From: Morococcus cerebrosus
Lineage (GTDB): Bacteria > Pseudomonadota > Gammaproteobacteria > Burkholderiales > Neisseriaceae
NCBI RefSeq assembly: GCF_022749515.1
Contig: NZ_CP094242.1
Coordinates: 2,232,001-2,296,000 of the forward strand
DNA length: 64,000 nucleotides
Reading direction: 5' to 3'
The translations under genes were made by a program, and so were the position numbers. Below, one piece after another: positions 17,703 to 25,465 of this stretch. The stretch's first letter is position 1. Every line of letters starts with the position of its first letter. Under the pieces are notes generated by a model. The model had not been told where the DNA came from and ran no database searches. It saw only the letters and a list, made by a program, of their open reading frames with translations.

Positions 17703-18854
17703 CTAAAAGCCTGCTTCGGACAATACGGCTTCTGCCGCCAACGCATCGGTATCCTTGCGCAGCAGCAAATGCAGTTCGCGAAAATCCTGTTTCAGGGCGG
17801 CGGCGGCTTCGGGGTGGTCGTACCAATAGGCAACGGCGGCGGCGAGTTTTTCCGGCTCAGCATCGTGTTGCAAAAGTTCCGGCACGGCGGCTTTGTCCAA
17901 CAGGATATTGGGCAGGCCGACATGCGGCACTTTGACTTTACGTTTCACATAAAAATAGGTCAGCGGCGAAATTTTGTAGCTGATGACCATCGGCCGTTTG
18001 CACAAGGCGACTTCGAGGGTGGCGGTACCGCTGGTTACCAACACGACATCGGCGGCGGTGCAGACGGTATCGGACTGTTTGTCGGTGATGTTAACGGGAA
18101 TGGCGGAAAATTCGGGCTGCGCCAAAATTTCACCGATGCGCCTGCGAGTAGCGGCGGTGGCGGCGGGAAGCAGGAATTGCGCCTGCGGATAGCGTTTGAG
18201 CAGCAATAAGGCCGTCTGAAAAAACAAAGGAGCCATATAGTCGATTTCGCTGACACGGCTGCCCGGCAGCAAGGCGAACACGACAGCTTCGGTTGCAACG
18301 CCCAACTTGGCGCGCGCGGCGGCACGGTCGTCGTCCAGCGGCATGGTTTGCGCCATCGGATGACCGACAAACTCGGCTCTGCCGCCCGCATCAAGGTAAA
18401 GCTGCGGCTCCATTGGGAACAGACACAGCACGCGGTTGACCTGATGCACGATTTTATTTACCCGTTCGCGCCGCCACGCCCACACCGACGGGCTGACATA
18501 ATGGACGGTGGGGATGCCCGCCTTTTTGAGTTTTTCCGCCACGCCCAGATTGAAATCGGGCGCGTCGATGCCGACAAAGACATCAGGTTTGATGCGGATA
18601 AGGTCGTTCACCAGCCCTTTGCGGATTTTCAGGATTTCAGGCAGGCGTTTGACCACTTCGACAAAGCCGCGCACCGCCAGTTTTTCCTGGTCGTACAGGC
18701 TCTCAAATCCTTCCGCCTTCATGCGTTCGCCGCCGATGCCGATGAATTTCGCATCGGGGCGGCGTTGTTTGATAGCGCGGATAAGGTGCGCGCCGAGCAG
18801 GTCGCCGGATGCTTCGCCGACGCTAATGGCGATAAGTGGGGAATGGTTCATCAT
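17703..18854 (-). CDS. lpxB: Lipid-A-disaccharide synthase
   Basis: Glycosyltransferase family 19 enzyme joining UDP-2,3-diacylglucosamine and lipid X to give the disaccharide core of lipid A, at the inner face of the cytoplasmic membrane. The 383 residues carry the family start ISVGEASGDLLGAHL, GIGGERMKAEG, VGIDAPDFN, HYVSPSVWAWR and FPMEPQLY. All main blocks are intact. Start is one of two adjacent ATGs (18854 or 18851). The lpxA/lpxD/fabZ genes are not in the window. Confidence 0.96.
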   Translation of the reverse strand: MMNHSPLIAISVGEASGDLLGAHLIRAIKQRRPDAKFIGIGGERMKAEGFESLYDQEKLAVRGFVEVVKRLPEILKIRKGLVNDLIRIKPDVFVGIDAPDFNLGVAEKLKKAGIPTVHYVSPSVWAWRRERVNKIVHQVNRVLCLFPMEPQLYLDAGGRAEFVGHPMAQTMPLDDDRAAARAKLGVATEAVVFALLPGSRVSEIDYMAPLFFQTALLLLKRYPQAQFLLPAATAATRRRIGEILAQPEFSAIPVNITDKQSDTVCTAADVVLVTSGTATLEVALCKRPMVISYKISPLTYFYVKRKVKVPHVGLPNILLDKAAVPELLQHDAEPEKLAAAVAYWYDHPEAAAALKQDFRELHLLLRKDTDALAAEAVLSEAGF

Positions 18855-18874
18855 CGTTACAGGAAAATAGATTG

Positions 18875-18904
18875 AGGTCGTCTGAAAGGTTTTCAGACGA
18901 CCTT
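18875..18904 (-). terminator. Uptake-sequence hairpin terminator of the mla operon
   Basis: AGGTCGTCTGAAA and TTTCAGACGACCT form a compact hairpin 7 bases beyond the mlaA stop, and just before lpxB. Confidence 0.7.
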
Positions 18905-18911
18905 ATGGAGA

Positions 18912-19712
18912 TTATTCGGCAGGAATCGGCTCAAATTCGGCAGCGGATTGCGGGAACGGTTCGGCAAAATCGGTTGCCGCGGGCGCATCGCTGTCCACCA
19001 GTTCGTCGATGTCGATATTGTCATCTTCGCCTTGCGGTAATGTCCCGCCGGTTTGGCGGCTGCGCACTTTCATGTAGAGGTCGCGGGTGTAGCTGTATTT
19101 GTCGATGGCGGCGTCTTCCAAACCGTCGGTCAGGTCAAGCAGGGCTTCGCGGGTGTTGACGATGTTCAAGCCGGTGGTGCTCCAGCGGCCTGCAGGGGTG
19201 TGGAACACGGCGCTTTTGACGGGATAGACGGTGGTAATGGCGTTGCCTGCGGTGTCGCGGACGGTGGAGGGGTCGAGCAGCGGGACGACGAAGTAGTTGC
19301 TGTTTTTCCAACCCCATGTAGCGAAGGTGTCGCCGAGGGTGTTTTTGTTGTCGGGAACGCCGCCTGCGCCTGCGACGTCAATCAGGCCGCCGAGTCCGAA
19401 GGTGGTGTTGATGCCGACGCGGACGAGGTCTTCGCTGGCGCGTTTGACATCGAGGCGCAAGACGTTGCTGCCGAAGCTGACGACGTCGCGCAGGTTGTTG
19501 AAGAAGTTGCTCACGCCGGTGCGGACGGGCTTGGGCGTTATTTTGCGGTAGCCGCGTGCGACGGGGGCGAGGACGTATTGGTCGGCCTTGTCGTTGAATT
19601 TGAAGACGGCGCGGTTGTAGCCTTCGTAGGGGTCGGCGGGGTTGTTCTCGGCAAATGCGGGGGGTGAGGTCAGGCCGATGAGGAATAGGAGTGAAGCGGT
19701 GGTTTTTTTCAT
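18912..19712 (-). CDS. mlaA: MlaA, outer-membrane component of phospholipid retrograde transport
   Basis: Removes mislocalised phospholipid from the outer leaflet of the outer membrane and passes it to MlaC. The 266 residues contain the VacJ signature NPADPYEGYNRAVFKFND, NNLRDVVSFGSNVLRLD, NTTFGLGGLIDVAG and TLGDTFATWG. The signal peptide ends in PAFA-ENN with no lipobox Cys, unlike E. coli MlaA; anchoring must be through the integral donut-shaped body. The last 40 residues are acidic and variable. Last gene of the mla operon; its ATG overlaps the mlaB stop by 4 bases. Confidence 0.95.
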   Translation of the reverse strand: MKKTTASLLFLIGLTSPPAFAENNPADPYEGYNRAVFKFNDKADQYVLAPVARGYRKITPKPVRTGVSNFFNNLRDVVSFGSNVLRLDVKRASEDLVRVGINTTFGLGGLIDVAGAGGVPDNKNTLGDTFATWGWKNSNYFVVPLLDPSTVRDTAGNAITTVYPVKSAVFHTPAGRWSTTGLNIVNTREALLDLTDGLEDAAIDKYSYTRDLYMKVRSRQTGGTLPQGEDDNIDIDELVDSDAPAATDFAEPFPQSAAEFEPIPAE

Positions 19713-19987
19713 GGGTTCAACCAGTCTTTGATTTCGTAAAGCTCGGACAGGGTGCGCACGGATTCGGGTATGCCTTGCAGGGTGACTTTCCCGTCCGGGC
19801 GGCGAAGTGCGTCAAGCAGCAGGGACACGCAGGCGGAATCGGCGCGTCCGACGCCGCTCAAATCGACCGCGCGGGTGTCTTTCAGACGACATTGCTGTCT
19901 GAAGCGGGTAAAGGCGGCGGCGGTCAGGGTTTTGACGGTTACGTCGCCGCTGATGTGCAGCGTACCGTCGCGGAGTTCGGTTTGCAT
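19709..19987 (-). CDS. mlaB: MlaB, STAS-domain subunit of the Mla ABC complex
   Basis: Cytoplasmic 92-residue STAS-domain protein that stabilises the MlaF ATPase in the MlaFEDB complex. The STAS features ELRDGTLHISGDVTV and the helix-start loop SGVGRADSACVSLLLDAL (the conserved D-S/T of the family) are visible. It overlaps mlaA by 4 bases, so translation is probably coupled. An uptake-sequence variant (TTCAGACGACA, near 19882) lies within the gene. Confidence 0.88.
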   Translation of the reverse strand: MQTELRDGTLHISGDVTVKTLTAAAFTRFRQQCRLKDTRAVDLSGVGRADSACVSLLLDALRRPDGKVTLQGIPESVRTLSELYEIKDWLNP

Positions 19988-20085
19988 GGCTGTCTTGTCA
20001 ACTTAATCTTGGATGATAAAACCTGAAGGTCATGGTGTGCGAAAGCCATGTCGTCTGAAAACGGACGGCATGGCTTGTCTTTGCA

Positions 20086-20676
20086 TTATTTGCTGCCGTT
20101 TTTGGCTTTCAGCTCGGCAATCAGTCCGTCTATGCCTTTGGCTTTGATGGTTTCGCCGAATTGGTTGCGGTACACGGTTACCAGGCTCGCGCCTTCGATG
20201 GCGACGTTGTAGGCACGGTATTTGTTGCCGCTTTGGTAGGTGGTGAAGTCCATGTTGACGGGTTTTTGACCGGGTACGCTAACTTCGGCGCGGACGATGA
20301 TTTCTTTGCCGCCTTTATTGACAACGGGGTTGTCTTTGACGTTGACGCTGGCGTTTTTGAATTTCAACATAGTGCCGGAGTAGGTGCGGATCAGCAGTGT
20401 TTGAAATTCTTTGGTCAACGCTTGTTTTTGCGCGTCAGACGCGATACGCCAAGGGTTGCCGACTGCCAGCGCGGTCATGCGTTGGAAATCGAAATAGGGA
20501 ATCGCGTAGGCTTCGGCTTTGTGGCGGGCGGTGTTGGCATCGCCGCTTTTTAAGATGCTCAATACTTGAGTGGCGTTTTGACGGATTTGGTTCACTGCGT
20601 CGGCAGGGGCGGCAACCGCCATGCTGATGCTCAAGATGCCGATGCTCAGTGCGCTGATGAAAGAGGTTTTTTTCAT
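20086..20676 (-). CDS. mlaC: MlaC, periplasmic phospholipid shuttle
   Basis: Soluble lipid carrier between MlaA at the outer membrane and MlaFEDB at the inner membrane. The 196 residues begin with a signal peptide cleaved after AVAAPA (about residue 22-25). They then follow the family fold: PYFDFQRMTALAVGNPWR, LIRTYSGTML, and VYRNQFGETIKAKGIDGLIAELKAKN at the C-terminus. The start at 20676 (MKKTSFISALS) with AGGA upstream is preferred over an in-frame codon 21 bases earlier. Confidence 0.94.
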   Translation of the reverse strand: MKKTSFISALSIGILSISMAVAAPADAVNQIRQNATQVLSILKSGDANTARHKAEAYAIPYFDFQRMTALAVGNPWRIASDAQKQALTKEFQTLLIRTYSGTMLKFKNASVNVKDNPVVNKGGKEIIVRAEVSVPGQKPVNMDFTTYQSGNKYRAYNVAIEGASLVTVYRNQFGETIKAKGIDGLIAELKAKNGSK

Positions 20677-20712
20677 GATTAAGTGTCCTAGTATCAATAT
20701 GATGGTGTACGT

Positions 20713-21210
20713 TTATTCGGTGGTTTTTGCTGCATCGTTGCCGCCCGCCGCGTTTTTCTCGGCGAAGCTGGTCATGAATTTACCGATCAGGTTTTCCAGA
20801 ACCATGGCGGAGCTGGTAACGGAAATGGTATCGCCTGCGGCGAGGGGTTCAGTATCGCCGCCTTGTTGCAGGCCGATATATTGTTCGCCCAACAGGCCGG
20901 AAGTCAGGATTTGCGCGGAAACGTCGCTGCTGAACTGATATTTGCTGTCCAAATCGAGGCGGACTTTCGCCTGATAGGATTTCGGATCAAGCTCGATGGA
21001 ACCGACGCGTCCGACCAATACGCCCGCGGATTTGATCGGCGCGTCGGCCTTCAAACCGCCGATGTCGCTGAAATCAGCATATACGGTATAAGTCTTGCCG
21101 GAATTGCCGAACGCCGCGCCGCCCGCCACGCGGAAAGCGAGAAAGCCGACCGCTGCCACGCCGAGCAGGACAAACAGTCCGACCCAAAATTCCAATACAT
21201 TCTTTTTCAT
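20713..21210 (-). CDS. mlaD: MlaD, MCE-domain inner-membrane lipid-binding protein
   Basis: Hexameric MCE-ring protein that receives lipid on the periplasmic side of the ABC transporter. The 165 residues have one N-terminal membrane helix (about 6-26, EFWVGLFVLLGVAAVGFLAFRV) and an MCE domain (YTVYADFSDIGGLKADAPIKSAGVLVGRV through LGEQYIGLQQGG). The start at 21210 (MKKNVLEFW) is set by AAGGAAC upstream. Length is within the family range. It sits between mlaE and mlaC in the operon. Confidence 0.95.
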   Translation of the reverse strand: MKKNVLEFWVGLFVLLGVAAVGFLAFRVAGGAAFGNSGKTYTVYADFSDIGGLKADAPIKSAGVLVGRVGSIELDPKSYQAKVRLDLDSKYQFSSDVSAQILTSGLLGEQYIGLQQGGDTEPLAAGDTISVTSSAMVLENLIGKFMTSFAEKNAAGGNDAAKTTE

Positions 21211-21260
21211 TAAAGTTCCTTGAATATCCAATGTTCTTTGTTTCGTTTTCAGACGACCTG

Positions 21261-22037
21261 TCAATCCGTAAACATCAATGCGGTCAACACAAAGTCAATC
21301 GCCAAAATCGTCAGGGCGGACGAAACCACCGTACGCGTGCTGGCGCGCAAAATACCTTCCGAGGTCGGTACGCAGTGGAAGCCCTGATGTACGGCAATCA
21401 GCGTTACCGCCACGCCGAACGCGGCGGATTTGATCAGACCGTTGATTACATCGTAATGGATCGTGATGTTGTTCTGCATTTGCGACCAGAAAATGCCGCT
21501 GTCCAAGCCCAGCCAGGTTACGCCGACCAAATACGCGCCGTAAATCCCCGCCACGTTGAAAATCGAAGCCAAAAGCGGCATGGAAAACACGCCTGCCCAA
21601 AAGCGCGGCGCAACCACGCGGGCGACAGGATTTACCGCCATCACGTTCATCGCTTCGAGCTGTTCGGTCGTTTTCATCAAACCGATTTCGCTGGTCATCG
21701 CACCGCCCGCGCTACTGGCAAACAGAATCGCCGCCAATACCGGACCCAGTTCGCGCAACAGCGAAGCCGCAACCATATAGCCCAAAATATCGGCGGATTT
21801 GAATTTCGACAACTGCGTATAGCCCTGCAAACCCAAAACCATGCCGACGAACAGCCCTGAAACGGCAACAATCAACACCGACAGCACGCCGGCAAAATAC
21901 ACTTGGCGCACGCTCAGGCGCGGACGGACGAAAGCCGTACCGGATTTCGCCAGAATGTTCAGCAGAAACAGCGTAATACTGCCGAGAGATTGAATAAAGC
22001 CGAGGGTTTTCGCCCCGACGGAACGGATAAAATTCAT
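21261..22037 (-). CDS. mlaE: MlaE, permease of the phospholipid ABC transporter
   Basis: Inner-membrane permease of MlaFEDB. The 258 residues form about five membrane segments with the MlaE/YrbE signature LLRELGPVLAAILFASSAGGAMTSEIG, where the coupling helix meets MlaF, and the conserved C-terminal VVSSALTILAIDFVLTALMF. It lies 139 bp after the mlaF stop, an unusually long gap for this operon, and that gap holds four uptake sequences. Confidence 0.95.
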   Translation of the reverse strand: MNFIRSVGAKTLGFIQSLGSITLFLLNILAKSGTAFVRPRLSVRQVYFAGVLSVLIVAVSGLFVGMVLGLQGYTQLSKFKSADILGYMVAASLLRELGPVLAAILFASSAGGAMTSEIGLMKTTEQLEAMNVMAVNPVARVVAPRFWAGVFSMPLLASIFNVAGIYGAYLVGVTWLGLDSGIFWSQMQNNITIHYDVINGLIKSAAFGVAVTLIAVHQGFHCVPTSEGILRASTRTVVSSALTILAIDFVLTALMFTD

Positions 22038-22062
22038 AGGTTTCCATTACGGATTAACGGGT

Positions 22063-22174
22063 TTCAGACGACCTTGTAGGATGATAGTGATGGGTCGTCT
22101 GAAAAATGATTTCGGCTTCAGGCAACAACGGTTCAAACGTTTCAGACGACGTCTGCAAACCGAGGTCGTCTGAA
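22063..22174. repeat. Cluster of four uptake sequences inside the mla operon
   Basis: TTCAGACGACCT at 22063, GGTCGTCTGAA at 22093, TTCAGACGACGT at 22141 and AGGTCGTCTGAA at 22163, alternating in orientation between mlaF and mlaE. Several alternative stem-loops are possible in the transcript, which could attenuate expression of mlaEDCBA relative to mlaF. Confidence 0.7.
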
Positions 22175-22176
22175 AA

Positions 22177-22977
22177 CTACCCAAGCAAATCTTGCTGCAA
22201 CGACGTTTGCGCGGGATAACGGTATGCGACGGGGCCGTCTGCCAAGCCGCCGACAAACTGGCGTACCCAAGGTGAATCCAGTTCGCGCATTTCCTGCGGC
22301 GAGCCGGAGAACATAATTTCGCCGTGTGCCAAGAAAATCACTTGATCGACGATTTCCAAAGATTTTTCAATGTCGTGTGTCACCATAATGCTGGTCGAAC
22401 GCAAAGCCTTATTGACGCGGCTGATCAAGTGGGCAATCACGCCCAAGGAAATCGGATCGAGGCCGGTAAACGGCTCGTCATACAACATGATTTCAGGGTC
22501 GAGCGCAATCGTGCGGGCAAGCGCGACGCGGCGCGACATCCCGCCGGAGAGTTCGGACGGCATCAGGTTTTCCACACCGCGCAGACCGACTGCGTTCAAT
22601 TTCAACAAAACCAAATCGCGGATAACTGCTTCCGGCAGGCGCGTCAGTTCTCGCATCGGAAAAGCGATATTGTCGAATACTGACAAATCGGTAAACAGCG
22701 CGCCATGCTGGAACAACACGCCCATGCGGCGGCGGTGTTCGTACAGTTCGTCAGCCGAAAAGCCCGCCAAATCACGTCCTTCAATCAAAACCCTACCCGA
22801 CTGCGGATGAATCTGACCCGTAATCAGCCGCATCAGCGTGGTTTTGCCGCTGCCCGAACCGCCCATCACGGCGGCGAAGTTTCCTTGGGGAATGCTGAAA
22901 TTGATATTGTTCAGAATCGGACGGTCGCCATACGCGAAGGCAACGTCTTTTATTTCGATGAAGGGTACGGAACTCAT
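22177..22977 (-). CDS. mlaF: MlaF, ATPase of the phospholipid ABC transporter
   Basis: Cytoplasmic ABC ATPase that powers MlaFEDB. The 266 residues show Walker A GGSGSGKTTL (about 36-45), Q-loop LFQHGALF, signature LSGGMSRRVALAR, Walker B IMLYDEPFTGLDP and the switch His in MVTHDIE. First gene of the operon mlaFEDCBA. The C-terminal tail (PAQTSLQQDLLG) corresponds to the MlaF extension that docks to the neighbouring subunit in other species. Confidence 0.95.
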   Translation of the reverse strand: MSSVPFIEIKDVAFAYGDRPILNNINFSIPQGNFAAVMGGSGSGKTTLMRLITGQIHPQSGRVLIEGRDLAGFSADELYEHRRRMGVLFQHGALFTDLSVFDNIAFPMRELTRLPEAVIRDLVLLKLNAVGLRGVENLMPSELSGGMSRRVALARTIALDPEIMLYDEPFTGLDPISLGVIAHLISRVNKALRSTSIMVTHDIEKSLEIVDQVIFLAHGEIMFSGSPQEMRELDSPWVRQFVGGLADGPVAYRYPAQTSLQQDLLG

Positions 22978-23390
22978 GAAAGGGAAGATAAGGCGGGATG
23001 TATTTTAATTACTTGCATTGTAAAGCTTATCAAGGTGTCGGGCAATTTTCAGACGACCTTATCAAGAAAACGTCTGTTAAGAAGCGTGAAAATCATGTGT
23101 TTGGCAGAAATTTTAAGACCATTGGAATGGTTAAGATTGAAGTCTTGCAACCTGTTGTCTTCATTTCAGAACGGGGCGCGTTACAGAACTTAATAATCCT
23201 AAACATACCGTTTTTCGCCAGCGCGTGAAATTTTAAATTTATGGCAAGATTTTGTAGGCAAAGACACAACATTCTACAAACAAAACTTACATTTCAAATA
23301 ATTTTGTGAAAGTCCTCCCATTTAAAACAAACCGGTCTGCCTGCAAAACAAAGTTTGTTTCACAGGCAGACCGATAATTGACTGCGTCAA
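22978..23390. other. Region between mlaF and the copper-storage gene
   Basis: No gene in 413 AT-rich bases. The mla promoter should lie near 22980-23060, where a reverse uptake sequence is also found (about 23049). The far end carries the terminator of the copper-storage gene. Confidence 0.5.
23333..23373 (-). terminator. Terminator of the copper-storage gene
   Basis: CGGTCTGCCTG and CAGGCAGACCG form a perfect 11-bp stem enclosing a further AAACAAA/TTTGTTT pairing. On the minus strand it is followed by GTTTGTTTT. Confidence 0.7.
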
Positions 23391-23846
23391 TTAAGCAGCG
23401 ATTTTTTCGCACTCTTTGATGCAGGCAAGGCAAGACTCATAGCATTGTTTGCATTCTGCGTGGTGGCCTGCGTGTTGTTTGCACGCTGCGGCACATTGTT
23501 TGCACGCCTCAACACAGACTTTTGCCAAAGATGGGGTCAGCGGAGAGTTTTGGGCGGCAAGGTTTTGCAGCGCGCCGCACAATGCCAGCATTTGGTTGAC
23601 ACCTGTTGCGCAATCTTTCATGGAAGTATCGCCTTGGCTCAGCAGTCTGATGCAGTGTGCCAAACAGATTTGACCTGCTTCAACACAGTGGGCAGCCGCT
23701 TTTCTGGCTGCTTCATAGGTTTTGGACGCAGCAGCAGGGGCAGCGTGGGAATGGCCTTTATGGTCATGATGTCCGTGGGCGCGGGCGAATGAAGCGGCGG
23801 CTGCCAAAGAAACGGCTGTACCACCCAAGAATTGACGACGGTTCAT
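23391..23846 (-). CDS. Tat-exported Csp-type copper storage protein
   Basis: A 151-residue four-helix-bundle protein of the Csp/DUF326 class, which stores Cu(I) on cysteines pointing into the bundle. It has a twin-arginine signal (NRRQFLGGTAVSLAAA), a His-rich stretch after cleavage (HGHHDHKGHSHA) and then 14 Cys spaced along the helices (for example CVEAGQICLAHC, CVEACKQCAAAC, CKQCYESCLACIKEC). Methylosinus Csp1 has 13 Cys and is likewise Tat-exported. It is probably folded before export, storing copper in the periplasm. Monocistronic with its own terminator. Family call firm; the copper role is from homologues. Confidence 0.88.
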   Translation of the reverse strand: MNRRQFLGGTAVSLAAAASFARAHGHHDHKGHSHAAPAAASKTYEAARKAAAHCVEAGQICLAHCIRLLSQGDTSMKDCATGVNQMLALCGALQNLAAQNSPLTPSLAKVCVEACKQCAAACKQHAGHHAECKQCYESCLACIKECEKIAA

Positions 23847-24055
23847 ACTGTATTTCCTTATGTAATCATTGATATGAAGTGAAACATAACGAATCGCTAA
23901 AAATTGGATACGGCAGTTTTCTATACATCATTGATGTCGTCTGAAATCAGCCGTTTATGAAATTTTAAGCGATTGCACTACACTTACCGCCGCAATCCTA
24001 TCACTCAACGGTTCGACAGACAATAAATCGAAAGTCGAGAATATACTTAATGAAG

Positions 24056-24110
24056 TATAGTGGATTAACTTTAAACCAGTACGGCGTTGCCTCGCCTTGC
24101 CGTACTATCT
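24056..24110. repeat. Correia element, left part (interrupted by IS)
   Basis: TATAGTGGATTAACTTTAAACC begins a Correia repeat enclosed element. This 55-bp part, joined to 25335-25386, makes the short roughly 107-bp form that lacks the central 50 bp present in the copy at 43816-43972. Confidence 0.85.
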
Positions 24111-25329
24111 GAGACCTTTGCAAAAAAGCCCTTCCCCCCGACAGCCGAAACCCAAACACAGGTTTTCGTCTATTTCCGCCCCTAATTGCTCCTGATTTTA
24201 CCCAAATATCCCCTTAATCCTCCCCGAATACCCGATAATCAGGCATCCGGGCCGCCTTTTAGGCGGCAACAGGCACACTTAGCCTGTTAGCCGCTTTCAA
24301 CAGGTTTAAACACATCGCCTTCAGATGGCTTTGCGCACTCACTTTGAGCAGACCAAAATAGGCTGCCCGGGCGTAGCGGAATTTACGGTGCAGCGTACCA
24401 AAGCTTTGCTCGACCACATAACGGGTCTTCGACAAATATCGGTTGCGTTTGGTTTGCGCTTCCGTCAGCGGACGGTTGCGGTGGGCTTTGCGCATAATGC
24501 CGTCCAGCAACCGATGTTCTTTCAGATGTTGCCGGTTTTCCGCACTGTCGTAGCCTTTATCGGCATAGACGGTCGTACCTTCGGCAATGCCTTCCAGCAA
24601 AGGCGACAGGTGGTTGCACTCATGGGTATTGGCGGGGGTGATGTGCAGTTTCTCGATATAGCCTTCCTCATCGGTACGGGTATGTTGTTTGTAACCGAGT
24701 TTGTAGAGACCGTTTTTCTTTGTCCAGCGGGCATCTTTGTCTTTACTCGGTGTGGTTTGGCCGCTGACTTGTCCTTCTTCATCGACTTCTATGGCCTGAC
24801 GCTGTTTGCTGCCGGCGGTCTGAATAATGGTGGCGTCAATGACGGCGGCGGATGCTTTCTCTACTTTTAGGTTTTTTTCGGTCAGTTGGCGGTTAATCAG
24901 TTCCAGCAATTCGGACAGGGTGTCGTCTTGCGCCAGCCAGTTGCGGTAGCGGCATAAGGTGCTGTAATCGGGGATGCTCAGTTCGTCAAAACGGCAAAAT
25001 AGGTTGAAATCGATGCGGGTGATGAGACTGTGTTCGAGTTCGGGATCGGAGAGGCTGTGCCATTGTCCGAGCAGGACGGCTTTGAACATGGACAACAGTG
25101 GATAGGCGGGACGGCCGCGGTGGTCTCGAAGGTAACGGGCTCTTTGACGATTCAGGTATTGTTCGATCGGTTGCCAATCAATCACCTGATCCAACTTCAA
25201 TAATGGGAAGCGGTCGATGTGTTTGGCGATCATGGCTTGTGCGGTTTGCCGGAAGAAGGTGCTCATGGAAAATCCCCTAAATGTCTTGGTGTGAATTTAG
25301 GGGATTTTGGGGAATTTTGCAAAGGTCTC
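24111..25329 (-). mobile_element. IS5-family insertion sequence (IS1106-like), copy 1
   Basis: A 1219-bp element with ends GAGACCTTTGCAAAA, inserted in a Correia element. TATCT is duplicated on both sides (24106-24110 and 25330-25334). It matches the copy at 60264-61482 in length, ends and transposase sequence, in opposite orientation. Confidence 0.9.
24259..25266 (-). CDS. IS5-family transposase (IS1106-like)
   Basis: A 335-residue DDE transposase beginning MSTFFRQTAQAMIAKHIDRFPLL. The N-terminal DUF772-type region (RGRPAYPLLSMFKAVLLGQWHSLSDPELE) precedes the DDE core, with the first Asp in AAVIDATII, the second in VYADKGYDS and the Glu in TRYVVEQSFGTLHRKFRYARA. Intact, and identical in protein sequence to the copy at 60327-61334. 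Confidence 0.93.
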   Translation of the reverse strand: MSTFFRQTAQAMIAKHIDRFPLLKLDQVIDWQPIEQYLNRQRARYLRDHRGRPAYPLLSMFKAVLLGQWHSLSDPELEHSLITRIDFNLFCRFDELSIPDYSTLCRYRNWLAQDDTLSELLELINRQLTEKNLKVEKASAAVIDATIIQTAGSKQRQAIEVDEEGQVSGQTTPSKDKDARWTKKNGLYKLGYKQHTRTDEEGYIEKLHITPANTHECNHLSPLLEGIAEGTTVYADKGYDSAENRQHLKEHRLLDGIMRKAHRNRPLTEAQTKRNRYLSKTRYVVEQSFGTLHRKFRYARAAYFGLLKVSAQSHLKAMCLNLLKAANRLSVPVAA

Positions 25330-25334
25330 TATCT

Positions 25335-25386
25335 GTACTGTCTGCGGCTTCGTCGCCTTGTCCTGATTTAAATTTAATCCACTATA
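25335..25386. repeat. Correia element, right part
   Basis: This is the continuation of the Correia element split by the IS, ending TTTAATCCACTATA, the reverse complement of the left terminus. Confidence 0.85.
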
Positions 25387-25420
25387 TAAAAATGTGAAGC
25401 CTCCATATATTCCAAACTAT

Positions 25421-25454
25421 AAAAAAACCCGCCAACGATGTGGCAGGCTTTTTT
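25421..25454 (-). terminator. Rho-independent terminator of ftsZ
   Basis: On the minus strand AAAAAAGCCTGCCA pairs with TGGCGGGTTTTTTT around CATCGT, 12 bases beyond the ftsZ stop. It marks the end of the dcw transcripts. Confidence 0.85.
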
Positions 25455-25465
25455 AATAGAATGAA

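Noticed and set aside
24325..24870. 181-codon plus-strand frame within the IS transposase (and its twin at 60723-61268)
   Set aside because: Repeats in both IS copies only because the transposase gene does; it is the antisense strand of the DDE core.
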